A DNA stretch of 64,000 nucleotides, taken from assembly GCA_014529385.2 (NCBI GenBank), contig CM043952.1:63228870-63292869 (forward strand). The letters are read 5' to 3'. The stretch is from Adiantum capillus-veneris. Taxonomy: Eukaryota; Streptophyta; Polypodiopsida; Polypodiales; Pteridaceae. The notes below the pieces were generated by a model. The model ran no database searches. It worked only from the letters and a program-made list of their open reading frames with translations, and had not been told where the DNA came from. Below, one piece after another: positions 12,330 through 24,133 of this stretch (its first letter is position 1; the number at the start of each line of letters is the position of its first letter). Made by a program: the position numbers and the translations under genes.

Positions 12330-12697
12330 GTTGCCTAAGTTGCATTGTACATTATACAGTGTACGTATATTACGCTTTAAACGGACGTATTATATGACAC
12401 CTATCTTTTTTTGACCGTATTATACGATGCCACATCACCAAAACCACCGTATCGTATAATTTTTTAGAATTTCAATCAAAATAATATTACGATAAAAATA
12501 TAGCTCTTTATATACCATGAAAACGGATTGTTCTCCTCATTCTCTTGATCTCTCTTTCCTTATTTCATCTATAGGTGAGCTTTAGAACATCAAGAAAAAT
12601 ATAAAGAAGCCAGTTTAAATTTATTCATATAAGCTTTTTAGTAAAAATTTAGAGCTTCGGATAAAAAGTTTCTTTTAGGCTTTGGAGTTTTGAGTCT
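12330..12697. other. AT-rich stretch with CGTATTATACG motifs
   Basis: Repeated ACGTATAT and CGTATTATA(C/T)-type motifs lie left of the hAT relic. A similar motif cluster occurs in inverted orientation at 20,515-20,600. They may be decayed terminal regions of one transposon, but I see no exact TIR or 8-bp target duplication. Confidence 0.3.
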
Positions 12698-13250
12698 TTA
12701 TTTGCTCTGTGTGAAGTATATCTTACACTGGGAGGTAAATTAAGTAAGGCAGTTAATGATTACTTGCCTTGTGTAGAGAAAACTCACACTTGGAGGTGAT
12801 TTAAGATAGTTAAAGTTAACAGTTATTTGCTTTGTGTTGAACTATGTTCACACTTAAAAATAACTTTAGTTAGATAGTTAAAGTTAAGAGTTACTTGTTG
12901 TGTGTTGAACTATGTTCACACCTAGAAGTAACTTAGGTTAAATTTATCTAATGATTGTCTATTATGTGTAGAGTAAGACTCACACTACAGACAATTTAGG
13001 TACATTAAATAATAATCTCTCTCTTTGTGTAGAGGTATTCTCACACCTAAAAGAGTTTAGAGGAGTAGTGAATTTTGATTGCTTGCCATGTGTAGAGTTA
13101 CACTCACACTTGGAGATAATTTAGATAGGTTTTTTAAAGATATCTTGCTTTGTGTAGAGTTTACTCACACTTGGAAGTTATTGAGATACATTAAACGATT
13201 TATTTATCATGATTCAGGTGTAAAGTGAAAGCTCACACTTGGAAAAAAAA
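12698..13250. repeat. Array of about nine covarying hairpins
   Basis: Units repeat every 60-65 bp. Each has an inner stem GTGT(A/T)GA(G/A) ... (C/T)TCACAC with one unpaired base on the left arm, and a loop of a few bases to about ten. An outer stem differs between units yet stays self-complementary: AGTTATTT/AAATAACT (near 12,820-12,865), AGTTACTT/AAGTAACT (12,887-12,934), ATTGTCT/AGACAAT (12,951-12,997), CTCT/AGAG (13,011-13,057). It lies just upstream of the hAT transposase, so transposase-binding subterminal repeats are one reading; a structured RNA leader is another. Confidence 0.8.
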
Positions 13251-13353
13251 TCTTTTTTGGTATTTATAATTTAAAGAGGTTGAAAATGTTGACGAATAAA
13301 GTAATGTAAATGGTATTACAGTTCAATTTTAGATATGTATTTAGTAATTATTT

Positions 13354-15500
13354 TTGTTTGAGTTTGCACATCTTAAGAAGATGGTGAAAGGATACGAGTG
13401 GAACTACGTAGATAAATTGGTCAGTGGAAAGACTACATCAAAGGTGAGGTGTAAGACCTGCGGCCATAATTTTAGCAAAAATGCTCATAGGATAAAAGAA
13501 CATGTGTTCAAAATTCCTGGAAATGTTTTAGCTTGTAAATACCCCCCACAAGGTATTGAAGAAAAATTTCCCAAGTGGGCACTCAGGGCAAAGAGATCAC
13601 ATCTCGAGGGCAAAAAAAAGGGAGGTCCCAAAATGATGGCTCCATCTATGGCTAGGGACATCGAGATGACACTCGAGAATGATCAAAACCCTCCCTCGAC
13701 CCTTGCTTCAAGTCAAGGAGGGTGTCATTCATCCTTTGCTGGGGATTGTAGCTCTAATCCTACTGGAAGCTCTGCTAGCATAAACTGAAGTGAAGCATGG
13801 ACTGGAGGAGAACCTTCACCAAGTGATCCTACTTTACATCAGGCATTTGGGAAACAATGGCTGCTTGAACTCCATCTTAAGTGGACGCAAGCATTTGTTG
13901 CATGTGAAATTCCTTTTAATGTCATTCAAAATCCTATCTTCAAAGATGCTTTAATGAGCACGGCGAAGAAGGGTTTTGTGATACCTGATTATAATAAGAT
14001 GCGTACAAAATATTTAGATGAAGTGAAAACTACATCAAAGAATATTTTAAAGTGCACAACTCTTGATTATGTGCCACATTATGGATGCACAATTGCTCTA
14101 GATGGTTGGATAAATTGTCAAAAGAAACCATTGATTATTGTCATGTTGATTTGTTCAAGAGGTTCCATCTTTCTTGAAGCGACCGATACATCCTTGAAAG
14201 AGAGAACTAGTGGATATCTTGCTGGTATATATGAGCATTCAATCAGAAGAGCAGGGGGACCTAAAAATGTGACTTTCATTGTCACAAATAATGCATCTAA
14301 CTACAAAGCATCTAGAAAAGCAATTGAAGCAAAGTATCCAGAGATTACATGGGTTCCATGTGCTGCTTACACATTGAATTTTCTCTTAAAGGACTTCGGG
14401 AAAGTTTCTTCTATTAAGAAAACTCTTCTGGATGCAAACCACTTAGTGAAGTTTATAAGAGAGCATTCATTTTCTTACGCTTTGTTTAGAACAAAGTCCC
14501 CAACCAAAAATTTACAGATTTTTTGTGTGACCCGTTTTACGACAGCATATTACGTTTTCTCTACACTGCAGCAGGTTAAAGTAGCCCTTGTTGAAACAAC
14601 GGAAGATAGAAGATACGACATTTGGATTGATAAATATTAATTATGAACTTGCTACTTCCAAATTCTATCAGCTTGTAAACTCTCCTGTTTTTTGGAGAAA
14701 TGTAGACAAAATTGTTACTGTCACAGGACCCTTCAATCATCTAATACGATTAGTGGACAAAGAGGCCTCTTTGGATGGGTGTACTGGTACATGCATGAAG
14801 CCTCTCGCAAGTTAAAAGAATGTACATCTTATGCAAGAAAAGAGAAAGCCATGATGATGTTGTTTGTCAAAAGACGATGGGAGGAGCTGCATACTCCTTT
14901 ACATGGAGCAGGTTTTGTCGATCCTAAGTTCCAGATGCATGAGCAATCTTTAAACAATGAAGTGATCAGTGATTTCAAGAAAGTGTGTGTCCAACTATTA
15001 GGCAATGTGCAAGGACAGGTGGCATACACACAGAAGATGGCATATACACAGAAGAAATGTTTAGGGATCCTTAGCATATAGATGCTATCAAGACGATGAG
15101 CGCACTAGTATGGTGGAAAGAGTACGGTGGAGATAAAGTGGAACTTCAACATGTGGCTGTGAGAGTATTGTATGTTGCAACCTCAAGTGGTAGTTGGGAA
15201 AGAAATTGTTCTTTGTTTGCTTTTGTGCATACTAAAAAGCGAGATCGATTATGTCCTAAACGAGCTGCGGACTTGGTTTATGTATTTTGTAGCATGCGAC
15301 TTATGCATAAACTAGCAAAGTTAGCCACACATGCCACCAAAGAAAGCTTCAGGCGCTTTCAAACACACAAAGAAATTGCAAATGAGCTCAACTCGAATGA
15401 TAAAATGGAATGGAACCCGGAAGATATTGATTTGGAATGTTCAGATGTCGAAGAAATTGATGACATGGTGCCTGCGATTAAGGGGACGGATGAGCTATAA
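13354..15500 (+). pseudogene. hAT transposase (BED finger, DUF659, hAT dimerisation)
   Basis: Begins near 13,354 with a BED zinc finger (CKTCGHNF then HRIKEH). An in-frame TGA (13,786-13,788) follows. The same frame continues to the DUF659 core (13,954-14,640: VPHYGCTIALDGW, VTNNASNYKA, WVPCAAYTLN). A frameshift near 14,600 leads to KFYQLVNSPVFW and the ending SSGSWERNCSLFAFVHTKKRDRL, the hAT C-terminal dimerisation block. The stops and frameshifts mean it cannot make a full transposase. Confidence 0.88.
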
Positions 15501-15559
15501 AGTTTGTACTATATTCTCAAATAATTTTGCAATGCAAAAGTTATGTGGAGTTTAGCTTC

Positions 15560-15563
<4 letters not shown>

Positions 15564-15639
<76 letters not shown>
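15564..15639. repeat. (CT)n microsatellite
   Basis: Uninterrupted 76-bp CT run directly downstream of the hAT relic. It creates artificial Ser-Leu frames. Confidence 0.95.
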
Positions 15640-15642
<3 letters not shown>

Positions 15643-15899
15643 GTCCCTCTTTCTCTCCATCTGCTCGCTATCATTGTCAAAAAGAGGGAGGAAGAAAGAA
15701 CATAATTTACACAATTGCAACAACATCCGTCACGTCCATTTGGTCCAACAAATAGAGATTTACATACAAAAAAGAGGTTTTAGTTACAAATCTTGAGATT
15801 TAAGATACAAAAAGAGCTTAATATTGTTTGGGAGATTTAATTTAAATCATGGGCTTGTTCTCCAAAGAGATTAGATACATGAAATTTTGAATTGCCAAA

Positions 15900-16620
15900 T
15901 GAATCACTTGGACCCGCATTGCCTATCTCTTCTTCGTTAACATGCCCATACCTTGCCTCCTTGTACCATGCCAACTTTCTTTCTAGCTATGATATACGAG
16001 CGCACAGCATGGCTTGGTCTCTCCTTGACTTGCCAAATCCACGCCTTGGGTTGCAAGATGCTCAATGACCACAATTTCTTCGGGCAAATATGTGTAACCT
16101 CTCTTGCGAAGAAGATCTTCTTGATTGGCTTCCCGTGCATGAATCTTCTCGGCTGGGCGTCCTTTGCCAATGCCTCCTGTAGTGGGACGATCGTTCCAAT
16201 CTACTTTGAGCTGCAATACATAATAACAATAGCATTGTTGCACAAAGTAAAATGCCACTTGATTATTATTTGGTGGCGATCTGTACACTTGGATAAATCT
16301 TGAAAGGATATTTCTTGCAAGGACAGTGTGTTGCAAATCTGAAACCTTCAAGGGAGCGGAAGCCTTAGCATTTCCACTGACTCAAAATAATGTATTGAGC
16401 ACAAAGTGATTCGAGCATAGCTGTCAGCATTGCCTGTAACTTAGTGGCTCCTCTTGAAGTTTTGATTTGTCTTCTTGGGACGCAGCCAAAGCGTTGAGAT
16501 CTCCTTGAGCCACCCAAATCTCTTCCTCTTTATAAGTTTGTTGAGCCAATGCATGATTAAGCAAAGGATCATTAGGCTACGATGCATTCTGGTCGTGAGA
16601 AATATCTTCCATACCTGAAA
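15900..16620 (-). pseudogene. Kinase-like gene relic, 3' part
   Basis: Minus-strand sequence with gene-like features: a TTTTGCATTTCAG-type acceptor near 16,620, then EEIWVAQGDLNALAASQ and further down YTYLPEEIVVIEHLATQGVDLASQ (frame 15,983-16,351). Stops interrupt it. Strand and position make it a likely downstream exon of the kinase-like pseudogene at 16,990-17,588. I recognise no domain in this part. Confidence 0.35.
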
Positions 16621-16989
16621 TGCAAAAGAATAAACTTTAATGAGATAGGTCTTAGCACTTAGAAAAGAGAGATGATTTAGAGGATTTCAGCGATCCAACT
16701 TGAAATACTTTAAAACCTTAACTTGAAGAACTTTAAAGACGTAATTGAAAATACGATTAAAGATGTAGTTTGAAATATCACCACACATTGCACACCATTA
16801 ATGACAAAAAACTTTGTTACTGGTCTAATCATCAACAGACCTCAAGTCAGATTCGGTTACAACATGATAGCCAACATTATGGGCTCCATTCAAACAAAAT
16901 CTTAAATCTTATATTCTAGGTCTATATAAGGGTTTGGAGAATTTTCCACTAGCAAGATGTTTGTTTACATTTTGCAAAAATTCTTGCTT

Positions 16990-17588
16990 GAGAACCTAGG
17001 AGGGCTCTGAAATACACGCAACCAAGAGTTTAAGAATATCTGAGAGACTATATATATCAGATGCTTAGGTGAAAGGAGGAGGATTGGTGCTGATATTTTC
17101 AAGGGCAGTCAATGGATAATCTCGCTCAATTTGAGCTCTGGTTTGAGGGGTGAGATTTGACAGCTTGAGAAATGTTGCCAAAGTGTTTGATGGTGTACTT
17201 TGTCCCTAGTCCGCAATGCCAACATACACTCCTCGCTCGCCAAAATGTAGTAGAATATTTCTAGTGTGTAGATCATTGTGAATGAAGTCGTGACTATGCA
17301 CGAATTTCATCATCTACAAAAGAGCGTTGCAGATCGTCAAAATGCTGTTTGTGAACTGTTGTACAGTTCCAAATGTTTATTGAAACTCTTTGATTGTAGG
17401 CTTGCTTCCATCATGATGACATGCCTGAATCCACTGCTCAAGGTGACCTCCATTCCAAAGCTTGAAGATCAACATAGGTATTTTGTTATAACGAATAAGA
17501 GCACGGGCAATATCATGCCATAGTGCTGAACGTGTTAAGTATGGAGCCTGATTTACCCTTGTAATTTTTTGTGGTAAAAGCGCACATT
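16990..17588 (-). pseudogene. Protein-kinase-like catalytic domain relic
   Basis: Read on the minus strand from 17,588: an IPMLIFKLWNGGHLEQWI hinge-like block, then HSHDFIHNDLHTRNILL, a catalytic loop of the H-x-D-x4-N type, then VYVGIAD where the DxG position is followed by a stop (TAG where Trp or Phe would be usual). At least three in-frame stops. This looks like a captured or old host gene, not transposon coding. Its N-terminal half lies beyond the solo LTR. Confidence 0.6.
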
Positions 17589-18206
17589 TGTAAGGCCCCA
17601 ATTATGAGGAGAATCCATCGTGCGTGAAGGAAAATCACTAACCGGAAACCAAAATTTTAATGGACAAGAATCAGGGGCAACTTTAGAGGCCTCGGGGACG
17701 GAGGCCCCCGAGACTTTTTTTTTCCGCCGGAATATTCCTTCTCGTCGGAATATTATGGCCGGACGGCGACCGGAAAGTGGTCGGAAAACAACCGGTCGGT
17801 TGGCCGGTGGCCGGTAGTCAATGGCTGATGGCCGGTGGTCGGAAGTCAATGGCCGGTGGCCGGTGGCCGAATTCAAAAGCGGACTTGTCTTCTCAAGGGC
17901 GGCCACACATGGGCAGATTGGAGGGTCCGATTTGGACTTATTCGCACAAGGGCGGCTACACATGGCTGTCTCTCATAAGAGAGGGCAGCCCTTTTGGCCT
18001 ATAAAAGGAGGCCATTTCTACACACATTTCATAGTGTGAAGTTGATGCAACAAGGTGAGTGTGAGATGGTGAGAGTGAAGCAAGGCGGGAGCTCCATTAA
18101 GGGTATAATCCCTTTGTAAATTACTTCTTGTTTTGAAGTACTAAAGCCATTGAGTGGCTGCTTTCCCGTGGACGTAGCCCACATTGGGTGAACCACGTAT
18201 ATCGTG

Positions 18207-18243
<37 letters not shown>

Positions 18244-18327
18244 CTATAATCTCGTGTATGTAAATCTGTCTCTCTCCATTAAGTAATCTACTCAATTATC
18301 TATTTAGCTACGTCTTATTTCCTAACA
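17589..18327 (+). mobile_element. Solo LTR, 739 bp
   Basis: Starts TGTAAGG and ends CCTAACA, an imperfect inverted end pair of TG...CA type. A TATA-like CTATAAAAGG sits near 17,998-18,007, giving a plus orientation. A CT run lies near 18,211-18,240. It interrupts the kinase-like relic: the reading on either side resumes in the same protein. I see no matching 5-bp flanks (ACATT left, GAACG right), so it may derive from recombination or have decayed. Confidence 0.65.
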
Positions 18328-18332
18328 GAACG

Positions 18333-19035
18333 GTTATAGCAGTTGCCTCTTCTAGCACAATTTGTAATGTCGGCTTGCTTCCTACCTGGTCCTTGTAGAT
18401 CTTGCCGCATAGACAGGATCTTTGAAGAGAGGATGGACCACTGAAACTTGTTTCACATTTGCAAAACGTCCCTCACTTAATTGGGGTGATTGCAAGTGAA
18501 AGATAGAATGCTCCCCAAGTAAGTGTAGGACATGAGGATATATCGTATCATCCAGGTGTACAACTAAGGGCTCAACACCTGAAGGAGAAGGTACATTCTC
18601 TTCTGTCCTAGGACGTTTTGAAGAGCCTTCGATCTTATCCTTGCTGTTCAATTCTGAATGTAGTTGTGCCACAAATTGCATTCACTCTTCGATTCTAGGT
18701 TTGGTTTTGATTTTTGGATGAACCATACTCTCAAAGAGTCTAGTGACCGGGCCTAATAATTGCTTTATTGTGTTATGCATCACTCCATTAGTGCGTAGAG
18801 CTAGGTCAAATGAAACAGGAAATGCATTGCACAGCTTCAACTAGCATTGTTCCACAAGTTCAATCACAAAATCATCAAACTTTGCTTGCAGCGGATCAAA
18901 TGCATGTCGCAAATGATCATTTGAAGCTCCATAGCTCAAGACAAAACTAGGGCATCACAAATGATTTTTCGATGTTGACGCGTTAACTTTGTCTCTACCA
19001 TGACTGAGCCTAAAAATACATGAAGCAAATATAAG
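18333..19035 (-). pseudogene. Kinase-like gene relic, 5' part
   Basis: Minus-strand frames from about 19,035: VMVETKLTRQHRKIICDALV, then a frame change, YGASNDHLRHAFDPLQAKFDDFV, then the 99-codon frame 18,382-18,681 with SSKRPRTEENVPSPSG (nuclear-signal-like), HLDDTIYPHVLHLL and VHPLFKDPVYAA. It runs towards the LTR insertion and, past it, into the kinase block. Stops and frameshifts are present. The family is not identified. Confidence 0.45.
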
Positions 19036-19149
19036 TAAGGTAAATCTAGAATAGATATAAATTTGACATACATGATTGTAAATAGTTCTAAATAAAAATA
19101 TTTCATGGACAATAATAACAACCAGTAATGAAAAACCTTAAAACACATA

Positions 19150-20140
19150 AAATTCCTCCCTGCAATGCGACGTAGTGGTAAGCAACAACCAAATATTAAA
19201 AACGTATAATAACAATCTCCTTACAGTGCGACATGGAAGCCAGCAGCTGTTAGGGACGAAGGATTAATACTACCTAACCTCTCTCTGCAGTGCGACACGG
19301 TGGTCAGCAACAACTACAGACAAGAAATTTATTAAATCCAATCAATTTGTAGTGCGACACAATGGTCAAAGCATTCAGGATCAAAGGATGTAAAATATCT
19401 ATTCCCTCCCTATAGTCTAACACGGCCAGCAACAATCAAAGATGAGAAATCTATTAAATCCAATCTTCTTGCGGTGCGACACGATGGTCAGCAACAACCA
19501 AGAACAAAGGATTTGACAACCCTAAACCTCAGTGCGACGCGATAGTCAGCAACAACCAAGAACGATGGATTTAAAAACCATAAACCTCTCCCTGTATTGC
19601 GACACAGTGATCAACAACAATCAGAGACGAGGAATCTATTAAATCCAATCTTCTTATGGTGCGACACGATCATCAGCAACAGTCAAGAATGAAGGATTTG
19701 ACAACCCTAAATCCCTCTCTACAATGTGACACGGTGGTCAGCAACAAACAGAGACGAAGAATCTATTAAATCCAATCTTCTTGCGGTGCGACGCAATGGT
19801 CAACAACAATCAAGAACAAAGGATTTGGCAACCCTAAACTTCTCTTTGCAGTGCGACACGATGGTCAGCAACAGACAAAGACAAAGAATCTATTTTTTAA
19901 AATCCGATCTTCCAGCAGTGCGACACAATGGTCAGTAACAACTAGGAAGAAAAGATGTAAGATAGCTAACTCCTCCCTGCAATGCAACTCGGTGCTCAGC
20001 AACAACCAGGGATGAAAATTCTAATTGTACAACCTAAGCTACTCCTTGCAGGGCAACACGAAGGTCAGCAACAGTCAAGGACAAAGCGTCTAAAGTCTAA
20101 CCCCCTTTGCAGTGTGTCATGAGCATCAACACAGTCAAGG
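19150..20140. repeat. Satellite array, ~16 monomers of 62-65 bp
   Basis: Monomers share a core TGC(A/G)GTGCGACACG(G/A)TGGTCAGCAACAAC. Two alternating types follow the core: one with AAGGATTTGACAACCCTAAAC, the other with AATCTATTAAATCC, giving a dimeric period of about 125-130 bp. No coding capacity. Spacers between cores are homologous, so this is not a CRISPR array. Confidence 0.85.
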
Positions 20141-20159
20141 ACAAGTGTCTAAACTTGCA

Positions 20160-20275
20160 GGCTAACATTGAGGTGTGAGCAAAGCTCCACAACAATAGCA
20201 TTAGCAAAAACAAGATGCAAACTAACAGTGAGGTGAGAGCAAAGCTCCACAACAACAACGTTAGCACGTAGAATT
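20160..20275. repeat. Two-copy tandem repeat
   Basis: Two units of about 60 bp with GAGCAAAGCTCCACAACAA and GTTAGCA-type ends, directly after the satellite. Confidence 0.75.
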
Positions 20276-20466
20276 CACAAAGAAAAAAAATATAAAAATT
20301 AGAAGAAAAATTACATGCTCTACTCGTCTCGCCTCGTCTCGCCTCTGCTTTACTCTGCTCTCTTTGTCACTGCACTCTCTCTCCCTCTCTCTAGCAATTC
20401 TCTATCCAGCGCGACAGATCGTTCAAAATGTCGCGGCGCCTTTTTTTATAAGGCAAACAGTATTTT

Positions 20467-20502
20467 GATCGAACTATATTTCGATCAAAATATAGTTCGA
20501 TC
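20467..20502. repeat. Perfect 15-bp-arm palindrome
   Basis: GATCGAACTATATTT (20,467-20,481) and its exact reverse complement (20,488-20,502) flank a 6-base loop. It lies in the AT-rich zone whose ACGTATA motifs resemble those left of the hAT relic. Confidence 0.85.
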
Positions 20503-20599
20503 GAAATAAAGTTTATTAAAAAATACGCGTATAATACGGGTATACAACATATATAACCGAAATATACGTATACAATTTTTGATATACGGGCGTATAGAT

Positions 20600-21306
20600 G
20601 CAAATTACATTGTTGCACCCCAATCCACTAGATTCACCTTCAAAACTTGCACAATCCGTGTACAGATCATTGTTTGTATGCATACCAATGCACACACGCT
20701 TTGCACCAAAAATTGATAGCATACCACCCCAATTTTTCCGGTTTATATCCTTCACACAATGCCCACCGCTCTCTCTTCCTCTCTCCCACACATAGAGTCC
20801 TAGGGAGGCACACGCATCTTACACACTGGCACCAAATGGTTGGAACAGAGCAAAGACAAGAAGGGGGAAAGAGAAAGAAACGGAAAGAATTTGGCTATGG
20901 TTTGCTTCAATTGCGACAAAAGATCCTTCTACAAACACCACGAAAACCTGCTACAACTGGCTTCGTCGGCATGACCATGACCCACGCCAAAAAACATGGG
21001 CAATCTCCTGCTTTGCCTTTGTGCAACTCTTCTCGTTGAGAGCGGCAAGAAACCTCGACTTGATCACGCCCTCGTTCGCTCCAAAGTAATCCAGAAGCTC
21101 CTCTCTGAGCTTGGCTGAGAGCTCTTTTGTCTTCCCCAAATGAAGCCCCTCCCATAAGGCAAAATGAGGGTCCCTATATGGGCATGTAGACCCTCCAATT
21201 TCATCGACCTCTTGCTATTTTCGGCTCCTTGTATGCATGTGGGGCCACCCTTGGCTGCTATTCTCAGCATTGCTTGATGCTCACAGCACACGATTCATCC
21301 CCTAAC
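20600..21306. other. No supported gene
   Basis: Between the satellite zone and dispersed repeat copy B. Open frames on both strands here have no domain I recognise. Confidence 0.35.
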
Positions 21307-22267
21307 CGAGGATTTGCTTGGCCCCCAAGTATCCATATGTGATCACCCTCTTTAGTGCGGTAGCAACAGTGCAGTCGGTGCTCCCACCCTCTATCCTCAA
21401 AAAGTGGTGCCATGTCAACACTAAGCGCCGCCCAAAACACGGACGCGCCCACGCATTGCGCCAGTAAGCCTTTGTAATCCACAGCCAACGCCCAAGCAGC
21501 CACAGATGCAACACTCACTCGAGCCCTCCATAGCTCACAAGAGCCCCTAGCTCTTTTCTCTCCATGCTTTGTTATCAAAAGGGGTGCCCATTGTAGGCAA
21601 TATACCCTGAACTTCTTGCTCTTGGCCATGTGTGTGGGGTTATGCGGCGATGCCACGTGGTTGTAGCCCATCGACTGGCCTCCGAAAGCCTTCAAAGCAA
21701 CAAAAACTCCTCAATCATTCAAAAAACCCATTTTTGGCCCCATATCATGGATGCCCTACCATTCATTGCATGGTGACCCAGTTGTTGATCTGTAAAATCT
21801 CATGTAAACCCCCGACGTCGAACTCCAACCCCACCGCTTTGCTATGCACTCCCATGGTCAGGAAACCTCAAACGATGCGTTCCAAAATAGCAAAAATCAT
21901 TCGATACCACATTGTCGACAAGTGGCACACCCTTCAACTTGCTATATCTTCCTGACTCGAGCCTTGATTAACGAGAAAGCACTACTTGCTAGCTCCATTC
22001 ATCACATACCACATTCTTGAACATGATCAAACATCAAAAACTTTCAGATGGGACATCAATCGAGGCAACGAATCTGGCATGGATTCGACCCCTGATGAAA
22101 CTTCATCTAACAATATCTTGACATCCAAGGCTTCAAATGATGATCTGAAAAGACCAACATGCTCCGCATGGTGAGCTATACACATCCATGCACTGCAACC
22201 TGGATCTGACCACCTGGCATCACCTGCCCTATCTGTCTCAAATCTGCAATGCACCTCTAGCTTTAAA
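21307..22267. repeat. Dispersed repeat copy B, left segment
   Basis: Corresponds to about 8,817-9,819 of copy A. It stops exactly where the gypsy element begins and resumes at 35,815. Confidence 0.88.
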
Positions 22268-22272
22268 CTGCC
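22268..22272. repeat. Target-site duplication, left (CTGCC)
   Basis: Partner is TTGCC at 35,810-35,814, with one mismatch. The empty site in copy A reads CTGTC. Confidence 0.8.
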
Positions 22273-22858
22273 TGTGCGCTCCTTGCCGCACTGTCGAAGC
22301 AAGGGACTTGCCAATACACCGTGTGCGAGCCACAAATGGCTCCAAGCACACAACAAGCCTAAACTAGCAAGCTCAAGAGAGCAAAGGGTGTGTCACTCAC
22401 CGCTCTACGCTCGCCTTCGTGGTGGATTCCTCGCCGCGAAGAAGAGGGAGACGCCGCTACGCCGCGCTCAACCGCCTCGCCGCCGTCGTGCCGCCGCAAC
22501 GCTCGATCGCACACACACTCTCACTCTCTCTCTCTCTCTCTCTCTCACGCACACACACAAGGAGATGGTGAAGGAGAAGGTGGAGATGGAGCAAGAGCAG
22601 CTTCTATTGCACAATGAGAGAATGACTCAATTTTAGGTTTAATTGGCTTTTATGTGAGCTCACCCCATTCACACTTGGGCGCCCATGCTTAGCCAACTAA
22701 CCCTAGCATGTTCGTGTTAGAGTGCGCCTCTCATCGGCGATCACTCTACCTTTCCCTATTGGACCGACAAGCCCGGTGCCTGACTCTACTTAAATAAATA
22801 ATACGGTTACGGTGTCCGTCGTAGGCGATAGGGTGTCCGTGAGCCATGAGGGTTAACA
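22273..22858 (-). repeat. 3' LTR of gypsy element (586 bp)
   Basis: Plus-strand ends TGTGCGCTCC and GGTTAACA. The CT run here is short (about 22,523-22,547), which accounts for most of the 50-bp length difference from the 5' LTR. Confidence 0.95.
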
Positions 22859-22872
22859 TTTCCCCCCTTCCT
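22859..22872 (-). promoter_or_regulatory. Polypurine tract
   Basis: Minus strand reads AGGAAGGGGGGAAA immediately upstream of the 3' LTR. It primes plus-strand DNA synthesis and fixes the element orientation. Confidence 0.85.
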
Positions 22873-24133
22873 GATGTAGATTCCGTCCTCGGAAGCTATT
22901 GAGTTGAAGCTTGGTATGTCCATGTTGTAGAGCATCTAGATTTGAATCTGCAAGGCAAAGTCACTGTTGTAGCAAGCGGAATTATATTGCCATAAATCAT
23001 GAGGGGAATGTAAAGTACATGTGGAAATGAGTAAATGCAAGATTTATGAAATGTTAGACTGCCATTAAGGACAAATAAATTGAACTTTGAGTAAATTAAT
23101 TAATCAAGAGTTTTGAGCTTATGGGTGAGTCTATCAATTAGTTAGCTATGACTAAGGTTAAAACAACTACTCTAGTACTAGCTAAGCTAAGAAGATTATA
23201 TAAATGCAAGATTCCCTAATTATGCTTTTCAGCTTTGATTAGCCAACTCGCTCTCACAACTGCAAACAAAAGCTTGAAATGTTAACTGTAAGCTCAATGG
23301 AAGTCTTTTAATTTTTCTTTTTCTTTTTTTTTCTTTTTTTTTCATACTTTTTTACTTTGGGTCACAATCATGTGGCGTGTGTGCTTATTTTGTATGTCCG
23401 GGGTTTTTTGCTTCTCAAGGAAAAGCGCCCACACTGGGAACCTCTAGGGCTCTAGTACCATAGACAATACATGTGAGTGAAGTACCAATTTTAGCCAGGA
23501 TTTCTCTTCCAGCGTAAGATTTTTCATTTGTGGCACTTATGTTGTTTTTTTCTTTTTTGCTTCCATTTCCTTGGTATTCGCACTAGTGTTTTTTGTTGTT
23601 TAAGTGAGCAAGCCTTTCTCTGCCTAAAACATTCCTAAGGTCTCAAATACTCGGATAATTTTATTAGCTAGGCCTAGTGGTCAAGTAAATGAGTTAACCT
23701 AAAGTCACGGTCTAGTGGTCAAGTAAATGAGTTAACCTAAAGTCACGGTCTTCTAATCTCCAGGCTCATCCATAAGATTAAACTGGAGTTCAATCAACTT
23801 AAGCAAAGACAAATTTATACGTCTATAATGGCAGATAACAATCATAACTATTGCACTCAAACAAAGAATGAAAAATCATTATTAGCAATTACACATATCC
23901 ACCAACATGAATCATGGAAAGTAGTACACCTGGAGGTATGGAGTGGCTCATTTCGTTGAAGCAGATGTCCTCAGCCATGTGGATGGAGATCCATATAAGT
24001 CCTACCTAACACATCCAAAAACAGGCACTATACCTCTAGGAGGCATGTCAGTGTGAAAAATTAAAACTCCTAAAAAACAAACTCAAAACACAATCTAGAC
24101 CCCTGACCTACCTATCTGTCACCCCTTTTAGAA
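22873..24133. other. 3' untranslated region of gypsy element
   Basis: About 1.26 kb without a supported ORF. Contains an exact 38-bp tandem duplication (23,674-23,711 and 23,712-23,749) and T-rich runs near 23,310-23,345. Confidence 0.6.

Noticed and set aside
12698-13250. Regularly spaced repeats resembling a CRISPR array
   Set aside because: Units are degenerate with homologous spacers, self-complementary throughout, and in a plant nuclear context.
15527-15796. Ser-Leu and Arg-Glu repeat proteins over CT runs
   Set aside because: Translation of a microsatellite; the same applies near 22,500, 35,400, 39,400, 48,400 and 52,950.
19150-20140. CRISPR-like periodic repeat
   Set aside because: Spacers are homologous to each other; it is a satellite.
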